DNA from: Methyloceanibacter sp.
GTDB taxonomy: Bacteria; Pseudomonadota; Alphaproteobacteria; Rhizobiales; Methyloligellaceae
Assembly: GCA_030064755.1 (NCBI GenBank)
Contig: JASJEH010000003.1
Location: forward strand, 1 to 62,612
Direction of reading: 5' to 3'
Length of the DNA: 62,612 nt
Position numbers and translations under genes: made by a program. Below the pieces are notes generated by a model. That model had not been told where the DNA came from. It did not search any database and worked only from the letters and a program-made list of their open reading frames with translations. Shown here piece after piece: positions 55,729 through 62,612 of this stretch (position 1 is the stretch's first letter; each line of letters begins with the position of its first letter).

Positions 55729-56657
55729 GCGGCAGCCCCGCCCGCATTGGTCTTGAGCCAGGCCGCGCAGCAGGCCTTGGTCAGATCCCGCACGCGCAAG
55801 ATATAGGCCTGGCGCTCGGTGACCGAGATCACCCCGCGCGCATCCAGCAGGTTGAAGATGTGAGACGCCTTGATGGCCTGATCGTAGGCGGGCAGCACCA
55901 TTAAGTGGTGCTCGCCGTTCTCGCCGGCTTCCAACAGCGCCTTGCACTCGTCCTCTGCGTCACGAAAGTGCTCGAACAGCTTCGCCGTATCGGCGTGCTC
56001 GAAATTGTGCCGCGAGTACTCCTGTTCGGCTTGCAGGAAAATGTCACCATATGTGACTTTGTCGTCTCCTTCGCCGCCGTTGAAGTTCAGGTCGTAGACA
56101 TTGTCGACGCCCTGCACGTACATGGCCAGGCGCTCCAGCCCGTAGGTGAGCTCGCCGGATACTGGATCGCAGTCGAACCCGCCCACCTGCTGGAAGTACG
56201 TGAACTGCGATACCTCCATTCCGTCGCACCAGACTTCCCATCCGAGCCCCCAAGCGCCGAGTGTCGGGCTCTCCCAGTCATCCTCCACGAAGCGAATGTC
56301 GTGATTCTTCGGGTCGATGCCGATGGCGTAGAGACTCTCAAGATACAGATCCTGAATGTCCGGCGGCGACGGTTTCAGGATGACTTGGAATTGGTAATAG
56401 TGCTGGAGCCGGTTGGGGTTCTCGCCGTAACGGCCATCCTTAGGGCGCCGCGAAGGCTGCACATAGGCGGCCCGCCAGGGCTTGGGGCCCAGTGAGCGCA
56501 GCGTCGTGGCTGGATGAAACGTGCCCGCGCCAATCTCCATGTCGTAGGGCTGCAGGATCACGCAGCCCTGGTCGGCCCAAAAGCGCTGGAGCCTCAAAAT
56601 GAGGTCCTGGAACGACGTTGCGTGGGCTTTCGCGGCTGAGTTTGCTGGCTTGGACAT
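55725..56657 (-). CDS. glyQ: Glycine--tRNA ligase alpha subunit
   Basis: 310 residues, the usual size. Catalytic class II core: [73 protein letters not shown] and [25 protein letters not shown]. The C-terminus ends [19 protein letters not shown]. First gene of the operon glyQ / VOC / glyS / VOC / cyclotransferase. Confidence 0.97.
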   Translation of the reverse strand: MSKPANSAAKAHATSFQDLILRLQRFWADQGCVILQPYDMEIGAGTFHPATTLRSLGPKPWRAAYVQPSRRPKDGRYGENPNRLQHYYQFQVILKPSPPDIQDLYLESLYAIGIDPKNHDIRFVEDDWESPTLGAWGLGWEVWCDGMEVSQFTYFQQVGGFDCDPVSGELTYGLERLAMYVQGVDNVYDLNFNGGEGDDKVTYGDIFLQAEQEYSRHNFEHADTAKLFEHFRDAEDECKALLEAGENGEHHLMVLPAYDQAIKASHIFNLLDARGVISVTERQAYILRVRDLTKACCAAWLKTNAGGAAA

Positions 56658-56845
56658 GTTCGATTCGAGACGGGGCAGGACTGCCGCCGCACGCTATTGC
56701 GTTGCGACCGACAATGGAAGCCATAGAAGGGCATGCTTCGCAGGGTCGCACCGGGCGAGCACTGGCGGAAAAACCCTCCTACACAAAACGCAGGCTCTAA
56801 TCCCTCCCCGCGCTGGGCGAGTGGACGGCGTCGCGCCGCACTTGG

Positions 56846-57043
56846 CTAGCTGTGCTCCTTCGGGCGGTAAACCCCAGTGACAGGGTCCTCCTCCAGGGGC
56901 ACGGCACTCTCAATATTGCGGCGCTCCATGGCCTCCTCCGCTTTGCGCAGTTCGGCCCGGACACGCTCTTGCTCCCTTTTCAGATAGCGCCGGACCAGAA
57001 GGAGGCCCGCGCCAATTGCAGCCAAGAGAAGAACCTGAGGCAT
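56846..57043 (-). CDS. Small membrane-anchored protein
   Basis: 65 residues. One N-terminal hydrophobic helix (VLLLAAIGAGLLLVRRYL) followed by a charged helix (KREQERVRAELRKAEEAMERR) and a short acidic tail ending VTGVYRPKEHS. It starts four bases after the S49 peptidase stop, so the two are coupled. This layout is conserved in related genomes beside the S49 gene, but no function is known. Confidence 0.75.
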   Translation of the reverse strand: MPQVLLLAAIGAGLLLVRRYLKREQERVRAELRKAEEAMERRNIESAVPLEEDPVTGVYRPKEHS

Positions 57044-57047
57044 TGTC

Positions 57048-57935
57048 CTACAATCCGAAGCGCGACCAGAGTGCCCGCGCCTCTATTGCCGAGATCACGT
57101 CCGCGGCGAGGCCTTGCGGCCAACCGCCAAGGTCAAAGCCCCTGGCGCCCGCCGATACGGACTTCTTGCTACGCCGGAGCAAGCCGCCGCCCGTGGAAAC
57201 GAGCTTGAAGCGGACATCTTCACCGAAGACTTCACGCATCTTGGTGCGCAGATCCGACAAGCCGTCGATAAGGCCGTACTCCACCGCCACCTTGCCCGAC
57301 CAGAATGCACCGGTGAACAGCTCGTCGTCAGGCTTTGTCAGCTTGTCGCTGCGTCGCGACTTCACCATGTCGATAAAGGCCTCATGCACGTCGAGCTGGA
57401 TGGCCTTGATGCGCTCCACATCGGCAGGTTTCTCGGGAAGGAACGGATCGAGCGTGTCCTTGCTCTTGCCCGCGGTATAGACGCGGCGCTCGACGCCAAT
57501 CTTCTCCATGAGACCAGGGAATCCGAATCCGGCCGCGATGACGCCAATCGAGCCGACGATGGAGCTCTGATCGGCGTAGATCTCATCGCCCGCCAGCGAC
57601 AGCATGTAGCCGCCCGAGGCCGCCACATCCTCGCAGAACGTATAGACCTTAAGGTCCTTCTCTTTGGCTAGAGCACGAATGCGTTTGTGAATTAGCGTGG
57701 ACTGTACGGCCGCGCCGCCGGGGGAATTAATCTGGATGGCGATGGCCTTTGCGCCACGCATCTCGAATGCTTTGTCGATGGCGGCGGCAACCGTCGGCAG
57801 GGAGAGCTCCTGCTTGAAGGGGGAACTGATGCCGATGGGGCCACTAAAGCGCAAGACGGGGACGAGCGGGCGGGACTTGGTCCAGCTCGCCGGAAGCAGT
57901 GATTTCATAACTTTCATCATACCGTTTTCGCTCAT
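57048..57935 (-). CDS. S49-family serine peptidase (SohB/SppA-like)
   Basis: 295 residues. Catalytic Ser107 lies in AASGGYMLSLAGDEIYAD, with the Lys candidate in YTAGKSKDTLDPFLP (157/159) and the INSPGG oxyanion loop upstream. It acts on signal peptides or membrane-protein remnants. There is no clear transmembrane helix; the short N-terminus suggests a membrane-associated single-domain form. Coupled to the small membrane protein downstream. Confidence 0.9.
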   Translation of the reverse strand: MSENGMMKVMKSLLPASWTKSRPLVPVLRFSGPIGISSPFKQELSLPTVAAAIDKAFEMRGAKAIAIQINSPGGAAVQSTLIHKRIRALAKEKDLKVYTFCEDVAASGGYMLSLAGDEIYADQSSIVGSIGVIAAGFGFPGLMEKIGVERRVYTAGKSKDTLDPFLPEKPADVERIKAIQLDVHEAFIDMVKSRRSDKLTKPDDELFTGAFWSGKVAVEYGLIDGLSDLRTKMREVFGEDVRFKLVSTGGGLLRRSKKSVSAGARGFDLGGWPQGLAADVISAIEARALWSRFGL

Positions 57936-58172
57936 AAGCGCACCGTACCGCCAGGTCTATTGAGATCAAGAGCCCGCTACTAGATCGGCATCAATAAAGG
58001 CCAGACCTGGGCAGGAGTCTGCGCCGCCTGATTAACCTCGTCCGTTAAGCAGAATTCTCAAACAGACATGAGCCGGAGGCATTTGAATGGTATACAATTG
58101 GTGTATCGCAGGCTCGCGTTTCGCTACAGTCGGCTGGATTCAATGAGACGACCGTTCTTGGAGAACCCACTA

Positions 58173-58469
58173 GTGAGAAAAATTGCGATCCTGACGAGCT
58201 TGGCGGTAGCTGTCGCATTCTTGGGCGTCTCGATGGCGCCGCAGTCGGCCGAGGCTGGCTGGTGCCGCAAGGTCTGGCGCGATGGCTACTACAGCCGCGG
58301 GTATTGCGGCCGACGCTTCACCAGAACAGATCGCTACGGCTATGTCCGGCCGCGCGCCGCGTACTACAAACCAAAGCGCTGCCGCTCCCGTTATGGCTGC
58401 GGCGCCTACCCTTACGCATACTACCCTTATTGGCGGAAACGGACTTGGGGCGGTTGGTACCACCAATAG
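58173..58469 (+). CDS. Small exported Tyr/Arg-rich protein
   Basis: 98 residues if GTG 58173 is used (GGAG nine bases upstream); ATG 58143 is an alternative. The signal peptide (MRKIAILTSLAVAVAFLGVSMAPQSAEA) is textbook. The mature chain is almost all Arg, Tyr, Gly, Trp with six Cys: GWCRKVW, GYCGRRF, KRCRSRYGCGAYPYAYYPYW. It resembles short exported Tyr/Arg-rich repeat proteins and may form disulfides. Followed by a strong terminator and a similar protein. Confidence 0.7.
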   Translation: MRKIAILTSLAVAVAFLGVSMAPQSAEAGWCRKVWRDGYYSRGYCGRRFTRTDRYGYVRPRAAYYKPKRCRSRYGCGAYPYAYYPYWRKRTWGGWYHQ

Positions 58470-58495
58470 CTCTCCCATCCGTATCGCACTCCGGC

Positions 58496-58534
58496 AAAAG
58501 GCCGGTCTCGCAACCCGAGACCGGCCTTTTGTTT
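58496..58534 (+). terminator. Strong intrinsic terminator
   Basis: AAAAGGCCGGTCTCG, loop CAACC, CGAGACCGGCCTTTT: a perfect 15-bp stem followed by GTTTT. It closes the small Tyr/Arg-rich gene. With A-run before and T-run after, it can act in both directions. Confidence 0.9.
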
Positions 58535-58667
58535 TCCGCGCGTGACCCCTCGGCTGAATGCCCGATGAATGACGCCCTCAGCCCCAGTTCAGCCCCTCAC
58601 CTGTAACTCTGTTGTCAAGACCGAGGACTTGAAGCGGCGCGACGAGCGCCGGAACAGAGGTTAGGAC

Positions 58668-59018
58668 ATGCTGAGAACGATCCTACTTGCCGCCGCCACG
58701 GTGTTGGCTTTCGGAACGCCGGTCGCGTATGCGGGTTCAGACGGCGGATACGGTCACAAAGGCCATGGTCACGGCACATATCGTGGACATCGCGGTTACA
58801 AGCACAACTACGCCCCGCGGCCTTACGCCGGGCGGTACCGGTACAAGCCAGGACGCCGTGGCGCCCGCCGCTTCCATTCCTATGACGGCAGCTGGTTCGA
58901 CTATCGCGGGAGCCCTTATTGCCGTTTCGAACCGCGCAAGGTCCCGATCAAGGTCTGGGATCGCCGGGGAAACTCTTATCGAAAATGGGTTTGGAAGGAC
59001 GTGAGGGTCTGCGTCTAG
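58668..59018 (+). CDS. Small exported Gly/His/Tyr/Arg-rich protein
   Basis: 116 residues from ATG 58668, with GAGG upstream. The signal peptide ends at VAYAGSDGG. The first part of the mature chain is rich in Gly, His and Tyr (GYGHKGHGHGTYRGHRGYKH), a possible metal-binding stretch; the second half has a folded-looking YCRFEPRKVPIKVWDRRGNSYRKWVWKDVRVCV with two Cys. Similar in style to the gene at 58173 but not clearly homologous. No family recognised. Confidence 0.7.
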   Translation: MLRTILLAAATVLAFGTPVAYAGSDGGYGHKGHGHGTYRGHRGYKHNYAPRPYAGRYRYKPGRRGARRFHSYDGSWFDYRGSPYCRFEPRKVPIKVWDRRGNSYRKWVWKDVRVCV

Positions 59019-59120
59019 CAGGCCATCGCCCGCCCGGGGCTCCTCCCTAGACCTGGGCGAATGTGGGGCTGCCGCTTGACCCCCCATGGCGGCAGCCCTC
59101 GCTTTCCCGTCTCGTCGCAC

Positions 59121-59927
59121 TTAGGCGCTGGAGGGCTCCAAAGTCAGTGCCGCGCCATTGCGCAAAACCGCTTCCGCCTCTGCCGTGTAGGCCCCTCCCT
59201 CCTCATGCAGCACCAATCCCGGCAACAGGCGCGTTTGAGCGCGGCTGTTCTTTCGGCCTTGAATGATGACACGCGAAGCGGGAACCCCGCGCTTCGGAAA
59301 GAGCGGATAGACGGCAAGGGCGCCGAACCGATCCTTTAGTACATCGAGGAGAGGACCGAGATACTCCGCCCGATGGATCAGTGTCACGGTCGCCCTCGGG
59401 CCCGCCATGGTCGTCAAAAACCGAACCCAACGCTCCAGCTCACCCTCAGGCATGACATGGGCGCTCGCGCGGGCGACGTCCGGCGCGACGCGAACCGATC
59501 CAGCTCCGTAGAAGGGCGGATTGGCCATCACCTGGTCGTAGCCTTCTCGGACGAGCCCTGCCGTACCGAGTGTCTTACCGGGCGCGGTGACATCCGCCTC
59601 GACCACACGAAACCGGTCGCCGAAGCTGTTTCGCTCTGCGTTCTTCCGCGCAAGAACACATTGGCTCTTGTCGATCTCGACCGCGGTTACATCAATGCTT
59701 GCGACACGCGCTAGGAGGCATAGACCTGCGGTACCCGCGCCCGCGCCCGCGTCCAGCGCTGATTCACCCTCGCACGCCGGCACGGCGGCGGCAAGGAACA
59801 CGGCGTCGCTTCCGCCCCGGTGCCCCTTCTTGTGCTGCAGAACTTCGATCCGCCCGCCGAGAAATGCGTCGGCGGTCGTGTCCGGCTCATCGGGACCATT
59901 AGGACCTATTGTCGCGCTCGAGATCAT
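59121..59927 (-). CDS. TrmN6-like RNA adenine-N6 methyltransferase
   Basis: 268 residues from ATG 59927. SAM motif I ALDAGAGAGTAGLCLLARV, motif ADVTA and the amino-methyltransferase motif NPPFYG are present. Related proteins methylate A37 of tRNA-Val (TrmN6/YfiC) or other adenines in RNA. Length fits. It overlaps the DUF2007 gene upstream by 29 bases. Confidence 0.88.
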   Translation of the reverse strand: MISSATIGPNGPDEPDTTADAFLGGRIEVLQHKKGHRGGSDAVFLAAAVPACEGESALDAGAGAGTAGLCLLARVASIDVTAVEIDKSQCVLARKNAERNSFGDRFRVVEADVTAPGKTLGTAGLVREGYDQVMANPPFYGAGSVRVAPDVARASAHVMPEGELERWVRFLTTMAGPRATVTLIHRAEYLGPLLDVLKDRFGALAVYPLFPKRGVPASRVIIQGRKNSRAQTRLLPGLVLHEEGGAYTAEAEAVLRNGAALTLEPSSA

Positions 59928-60132
59928 CGCCAACGCCCGCCTCGGTCAGCAGCGCGCGCGCCTTGCTGACCAGCGCCCCATCGACCAACACGCGCTGCGG
60001 CAGGACCCCTATAGACCCCTCCATGACGCTCATATTGGTGTCCAACACCGTAAAGGCTATACCGGCCTCTTTGAGCAGCGCGCTTACAAACGAGATGAGC
60101 ACGGGATCGTTGGACCGTATCAGTTCTTTCAT
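59899..60132 (-). CDS. DUF2007 domain-containing small protein
   Basis: 77 residues from ATG 60132. DUF2007 pattern: KELIRSNDPVLISFVSALLKEAGI, then RVLVDGALVSKARALLTEAG. Such small proteins have a PII-like or ACT-like fold and no known partner. Overlaps the following methyltransferase. Confidence 0.85.
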   Translation of the reverse strand: MKELIRSNDPVLISFVSALLKEAGIAFTVLDTNMSVMEGSIGVLPQRVLVDGALVSKARALLTEAGVGDDLERDNRS

Positions 60133-60248
60133 CGCCTCTACCGTTCCCGACAAGCCGCCCGCGCCTTGTTCTTCATTTCGGCCCGCCGACAATGCTATAA
60201 GCCCTCCGAAACGGAGGAGACCAACCCTTCACCAGAGGAGACAGGCCT

Positions 60249-61265
60249 GTGGGCATTGTCGTCAAGCTTTCCGACCCGCGTGATTCCAGCGCGAGCCTCT
60301 CCCCACTCTTCGCGCTTGTCGAGGAGGACATGGCCCGTGTCAACCAGTTCATCCTGGACAAGGCGCGCTCGGACGTCGATTTGATCCCGGAGCTCGCGCG
60401 GCATCTGATTGATTCTGGCGGTAAGCGTTTGCGTCCTATGCTCACCATTGCCGCGTCTAAGTTGTGCGGCTACGAGGGTGAAGGCCATCAATGGCTTGCG
60501 GCGGCAGTAGAGTTTATGCACACGGCGACCCTGCTCCATGACGATGTCGTCGATGAAAGCAGTCTCCGGCGCGGGAAGACTACCGCGAGACTATTGTGGG
60601 GCAACGAGGCGAGCGTTCTCGTTGGCGACTATCTGCTCGGTCAGTCCTTCAAGATGATGGTCGATGTCGGCTCTCTCGGCGCCTTGCGCATCCTGTCCGA
60701 CGCAGCGGCGGTTATCGCCGAGGGTGAGGTTATGCAACTCATCACGGCCAACAACACGGATACAACCGAAGACGATTATCTGGCCGTTATCGAAGCCAAG
60801 ACGGCGGCACTGTTCGCTGCCGCGGCCGAGGTCGGGGCGGTGATTGCCGAACGCCCGAAATCCGAGGCAGCGGCACTCCGCTCATTCGGACGCAATCTTG
60901 GCGTGGCCTTTCAGCTCGTGGACGACGCGCTCGATTACTCCGGTGAGCAATCGGAGCTGGGCAAGAGCGTTGGTGACGATTTCCGCGATGGCAAAATTAC
61001 GCTGCCAGTCGTTCTCAGCTATCGGCGCGGCAGCGCCGAGGAGCGCACGTTCTGGGAACGGACGCTCAAACAGGGTGAAATCGGCGATGCCGATCTTCAG
61101 ACCGCGATCAACCTCATCACCAAGCACAACGCGCTGGCCGATACGATGGAGCGGGCGCGCCATTACGGCGCCATCGCACGCGATGCGCTCGCTATCTTCC
61201 CTGACGGCAACGTCAAGTCCGCACTGCTTGGTGCGATCGAGTTTTCAGTCAGTAGGCCCTACTAG
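60249..61265 (+). CDS. Trans-polyprenyl diphosphate synthase
   Basis: 338 residues starting with GTG 60249 and AGGAG just upstream. First aspartate-rich motif in LLHDDVVDESSLRRGK, second in QLVDDALDYSG, with GGKRLRPML for substrate binding. It makes the long isoprenoid tail of quinones (octa- to decaprenyl). With dxs and ispE it gives three isoprenoid genes here. It is divergent from DUF2007, as in other Hyphomicrobiales. Confidence 0.93.
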   Translation: MGIVVKLSDPRDSSASLSPLFALVEEDMARVNQFILDKARSDVDLIPELARHLIDSGGKRLRPMLTIAASKLCGYEGEGHQWLAAAVEFMHTATLLHDDVVDESSLRRGKTTARLLWGNEASVLVGDYLLGQSFKMMVDVGSLGALRILSDAAAVIAEGEVMQLITANNTDTTEDDYLAVIEAKTAALFAAAAEVGAVIAERPKSEAAALRSFGRNLGVAFQLVDDALDYSGEQSELGKSVGDDFRDGKITLPVVLSYRRGSAEERTFWERTLKQGEIGDADLQTAINLITKHNALADTMERARHYGAIARDALAIFPDGNVKSALLGAIEFSVSRPY

Positions 61266-61278
61266 GGCTATCGCGCGC

Positions 61279-62217
61279 TCAGCTTCCAGCGGCCTTCCGC
61301 GGATCGCCGAGAGTGCCGGCGGTAATCCACCAGTCTGGTTCCTGCTCGGCCAACAGGATCGCCGCCCGCAGAGCTTCTCGCGGCGTCGCGAATACGGCAA
61401 AGCAGGTCGCGCCTGAGCCCGATAAGCGAACCAGTCGAACGCCTTCGAGGGCTCTGAGCTTTTCCAGCACCGTTCCGATCTCCGGTACGAGCGTCAGCGC
61501 CGCTGGTTCCAGGTCATTGTTGCGCGTGGAGGCATAAGCCATCAGCGCTTCGAATTCCCCTCTGAAGTCAGGTGATGGCTCCGGTTCAGGCTCGCCTTCA
61601 AGCGGTTCGGCGCCGAGCGCGCCATACACGGGCCCTGTAGCGAGTTCCAAACCGGGATTGGCCAACACAACGCCGCATTGCGGGAAGCCCGTCACGGGCG
61701 CAACGACTTCGCCGCGGCCCGTCATCATCGCAGGCACGCTCTGCAAGCATACGGCAACGTCGGATCCCAGTTCAGGTGCGAGCGCCGCAATGCCTTCTGC
61801 GGAAACCGCCCCTTTGCTGGACCGTATGAGCAGCCGGAGCGCTGCTGCGGCATCGGCCGATCCGCCGCCAAGACCCGCGGCGACAGGAAGCGTTTTGACG
61901 AGGCGGAACCGACCAGGGACCAAAGCTGGGAACCGGCGCTGCGCTGCTTGTGCGGCCTCAAGGATGAGGTTCGTGCCGCCCAGCGATGTGGCGAACGGGC
62001 CCTCAATATCAAGGGTGAATGGCTCTGGCCGGTCTGCAGCGTATCCGCGGTCCGACACGAGCTTTAGACCGCGGGGCTGTTCCACAGCGAGGCTAAGCGT
62101 ATCGCCGACGCCCGCGAAGGCCACAAGGCTTCTCAGCTCATGAAAGCCGTCGTCGCGGCGGCCTAGCACCTCAAGAGTGAGGTTGAGCTTCGCCCAAGCG
62201 ATATCCCGCATGCACAT
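61279..62217 (-). CDS. ispE: 4-diphosphocytidyl-2-C-methyl-D-erythritol kinase
   Basis: 312 residues. A GHMP kinase: AWAKLNLTLEVLGRRDDGFHEL at the N-terminus, ATP loop PVAAGLGGGSADAAAALR, and LVRLSGSGATCFAVF at the end. It phosphorylates CDP-methylerythritol, the fourth MEP-pathway step. Convergent with the polyprenyl synthase, 13 bases apart. Two in-frame ATGs (62217, 62211) are both possible starts. Confidence 0.95.
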   Translation of the reverse strand: MCMRDIAWAKLNLTLEVLGRRDDGFHELRSLVAFAGVGDTLSLAVEQPRGLKLVSDRGYAADRPEPFTLDIEGPFATSLGGTNLILEAAQAAQRRFPALVPGRFRLVKTLPVAAGLGGGSADAAAALRLLIRSSKGAVSAEGIAALAPELGSDVAVCLQSVPAMMTGRGEVVAPVTGFPQCGVVLANPGLELATGPVYGALGAEPLEGEPEPEPSPDFRGEFEALMAYASTRNNDLEPAALTLVPEIGTVLEKLRALEGVRLVRLSGSGATCFAVFATPREALRAAILLAEQEPDWWITAGTLGDPRKAAGS

Positions 62218-62247
62218 AACGCCAAGCGAGATATCGCGAATTGGACC

Positions 62248-62612
62248 CTATTGCGAGGTGCTGTTTTGGGCTTCGACCATTTCCGATGCCGACTTTGTCA
62301 CGGTCACCGCATCCAAACCCGATGCGATTTTCTTGTTCAGCAGCTCTCGAAGGTCGTCCTCAGGCTCAAGCGTCAGGGATTGGCGCCACTGATACTTCGC
62401 TTCTAGCTTGCGGCCCACCTGCCAGTAGGCATCGCCCAAATGGTCATTGATGATTGGGTCCTCCGGCCGCAATTCCACGGCGCGCTCCAGCTGCTCCACG
62501 GCCTTTTGCATGTTCCCCAAGCGATAATGCGCCCAGCCTAGGCTATCCACGTAGTACCCATCGTCGGGCTTCAAGCTCACGGCCTTGCGAATGTACTCCA
62601 AGCCCTGCTGCA
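62248..62612 (-). CDS. Tetratricopeptide-repeat protein (N-terminal part missing)
   Basis: The gene runs off the right edge; only the C-terminal 120 residues are seen. At least three TPR units: EYIRKAVSLKPDDGYYVDSL, AHYRLGNMQKAVEQLERAVELRPEDPIIND, GDAYWQVGRKLEAKYQWRQSLTLEPED. The tail is polar. In this order next to ispE it is probably the alphaproteobacterial TPR protein with an outer-membrane or assembly role; that is inference. Confidence 0.85.
   Translation of the reverse strand, partial: QQGLEYIRKAVSLKPDDGYYVDSLGWAHYRLGNMQKAVEQLERAVELRPEDPIINDHLGDAYWQVGRKLEAKYQWRQSLTLEPEDDLRELLNKKIASGLDAVTVTKSASEMVEAQNSTSQ

Noticed and set aside
58032-58056. TTAA repeats resembling a CtrA site upstream of the Tyr/Arg-rich gene
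   Set aside because: The two TTAA boxes are nine bases apart, whereas a full CtrA site has seven.
58092-58106. ATACA-N5-TGTAT palindrome
   Set aside because: Five-base arms in an AT-rich stretch are likely by chance and no regulator is nearby.

Overview
The window is about 62.6 kb of GC-rich, densely packed bacterial chromosome. Gene content and order point to an alphaproteobacterium of the order Hyphomicrobiales (Rhizobiales). The strongest pointers are the block polyprenyl synthetase / DUF2007 / TrmN6-like methyltransferase / S49 peptidase / glyQ / glyS, a COG4111 (NadQ-type) regulator near a nadABC operon, a TIGR02301 protein, a SleB-type wall hydrolase and PpdK. I cannot place it below order from sequence alone. 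I saw no rRNA, tRNA, CRISPR array, prophage or intact insertion sequence. Most of the window is core housekeeping DNA, with small accessory pockets.

Layout. 1-655 is a truncated DUF3300 gene. 757-7205 (minus) is a five-gene translationally coupled cassette: two tandem secreted DUF3604 proteins, a secreted unknown, an anchored parvulin and a HupE/UreJ-like membrane protein. 7.7-12.1 kb holds an MBL hydrolase, a DUF1499 protein, pdxH, small proteins and fabI. 12.06-13.2 kb is a compact regulatory island: a TetR gene and a divergent small exported protein, with three identical-architecture operators (CTACC-N8-GGTAG) between them, followed by a tiny Cys-rich exported protein. 13.3-18.3 kb has a CHAP-like protein, an MFS transporter and the overlapping run aroC / DCC protein / DUF4166 / sirtuin. 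18.3-24.2 kb (mostly minus) has two RNA methyltransferases, dxs, xseB and an HDAC-like hydrolase. 24.3-36.5 kb is mixed: Sua5-type tRNA modification, FAD dehydrogenase, O-methyltransferase, PPK2, HMCES-like protein, LysE, dihydroorotase-like enzyme, YgfZ, Tag, HD and dual-specificity phosphatase proteins.

36.47-36.74 kb is a 272-bp element with perfect 22-bp terminal inverted repeats that fills the whole gap in front of the putative NAD regulator nadQ (36.7-37.8 kb). After a PQQ-type dehydrogenase, a YadGH-like ABC exporter, an APC permease and a cysteine-less L,D-transpeptidase homologue comes nadABC (44.5-48.2 kb). Two tandem palindromes precede nadA and are the likely NadQ operators, so the NAD regulator and its operon sit about 7 kb apart. 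48.1-52.3 kb has sleB-type and ppdK genes. 52.4-57.9 kb (minus) is the glyQ/glyS operon with two VOC-family genes, then an S49 peptidase. 58-59 kb encodes two small Tyr/Arg-rich exported proteins separated by a strong terminator. 59.1-62.6 kb ends with an RNA methyltransferase-like gene, DUF2007, a polyprenyl synthase, ispE and a truncated TPR gene; with dxs this gives three isoprenoid-pathway genes in the window.

Packing is extreme. Many same-strand neighbours overlap by ATGA/GTGA/TGATG, and five convergent pairs overlap by exactly four bases (TTAG or CTAA), leaving no intergenic space for terminators. The points most worth following up are the DUF3604 cassette, the three-operator TetR island, the inverted-repeat element that supplies a stop codon on one side and possibly a ribosome binding site on the other, the cysteine-free transpeptidase, and the NadQ/nadABC operators.
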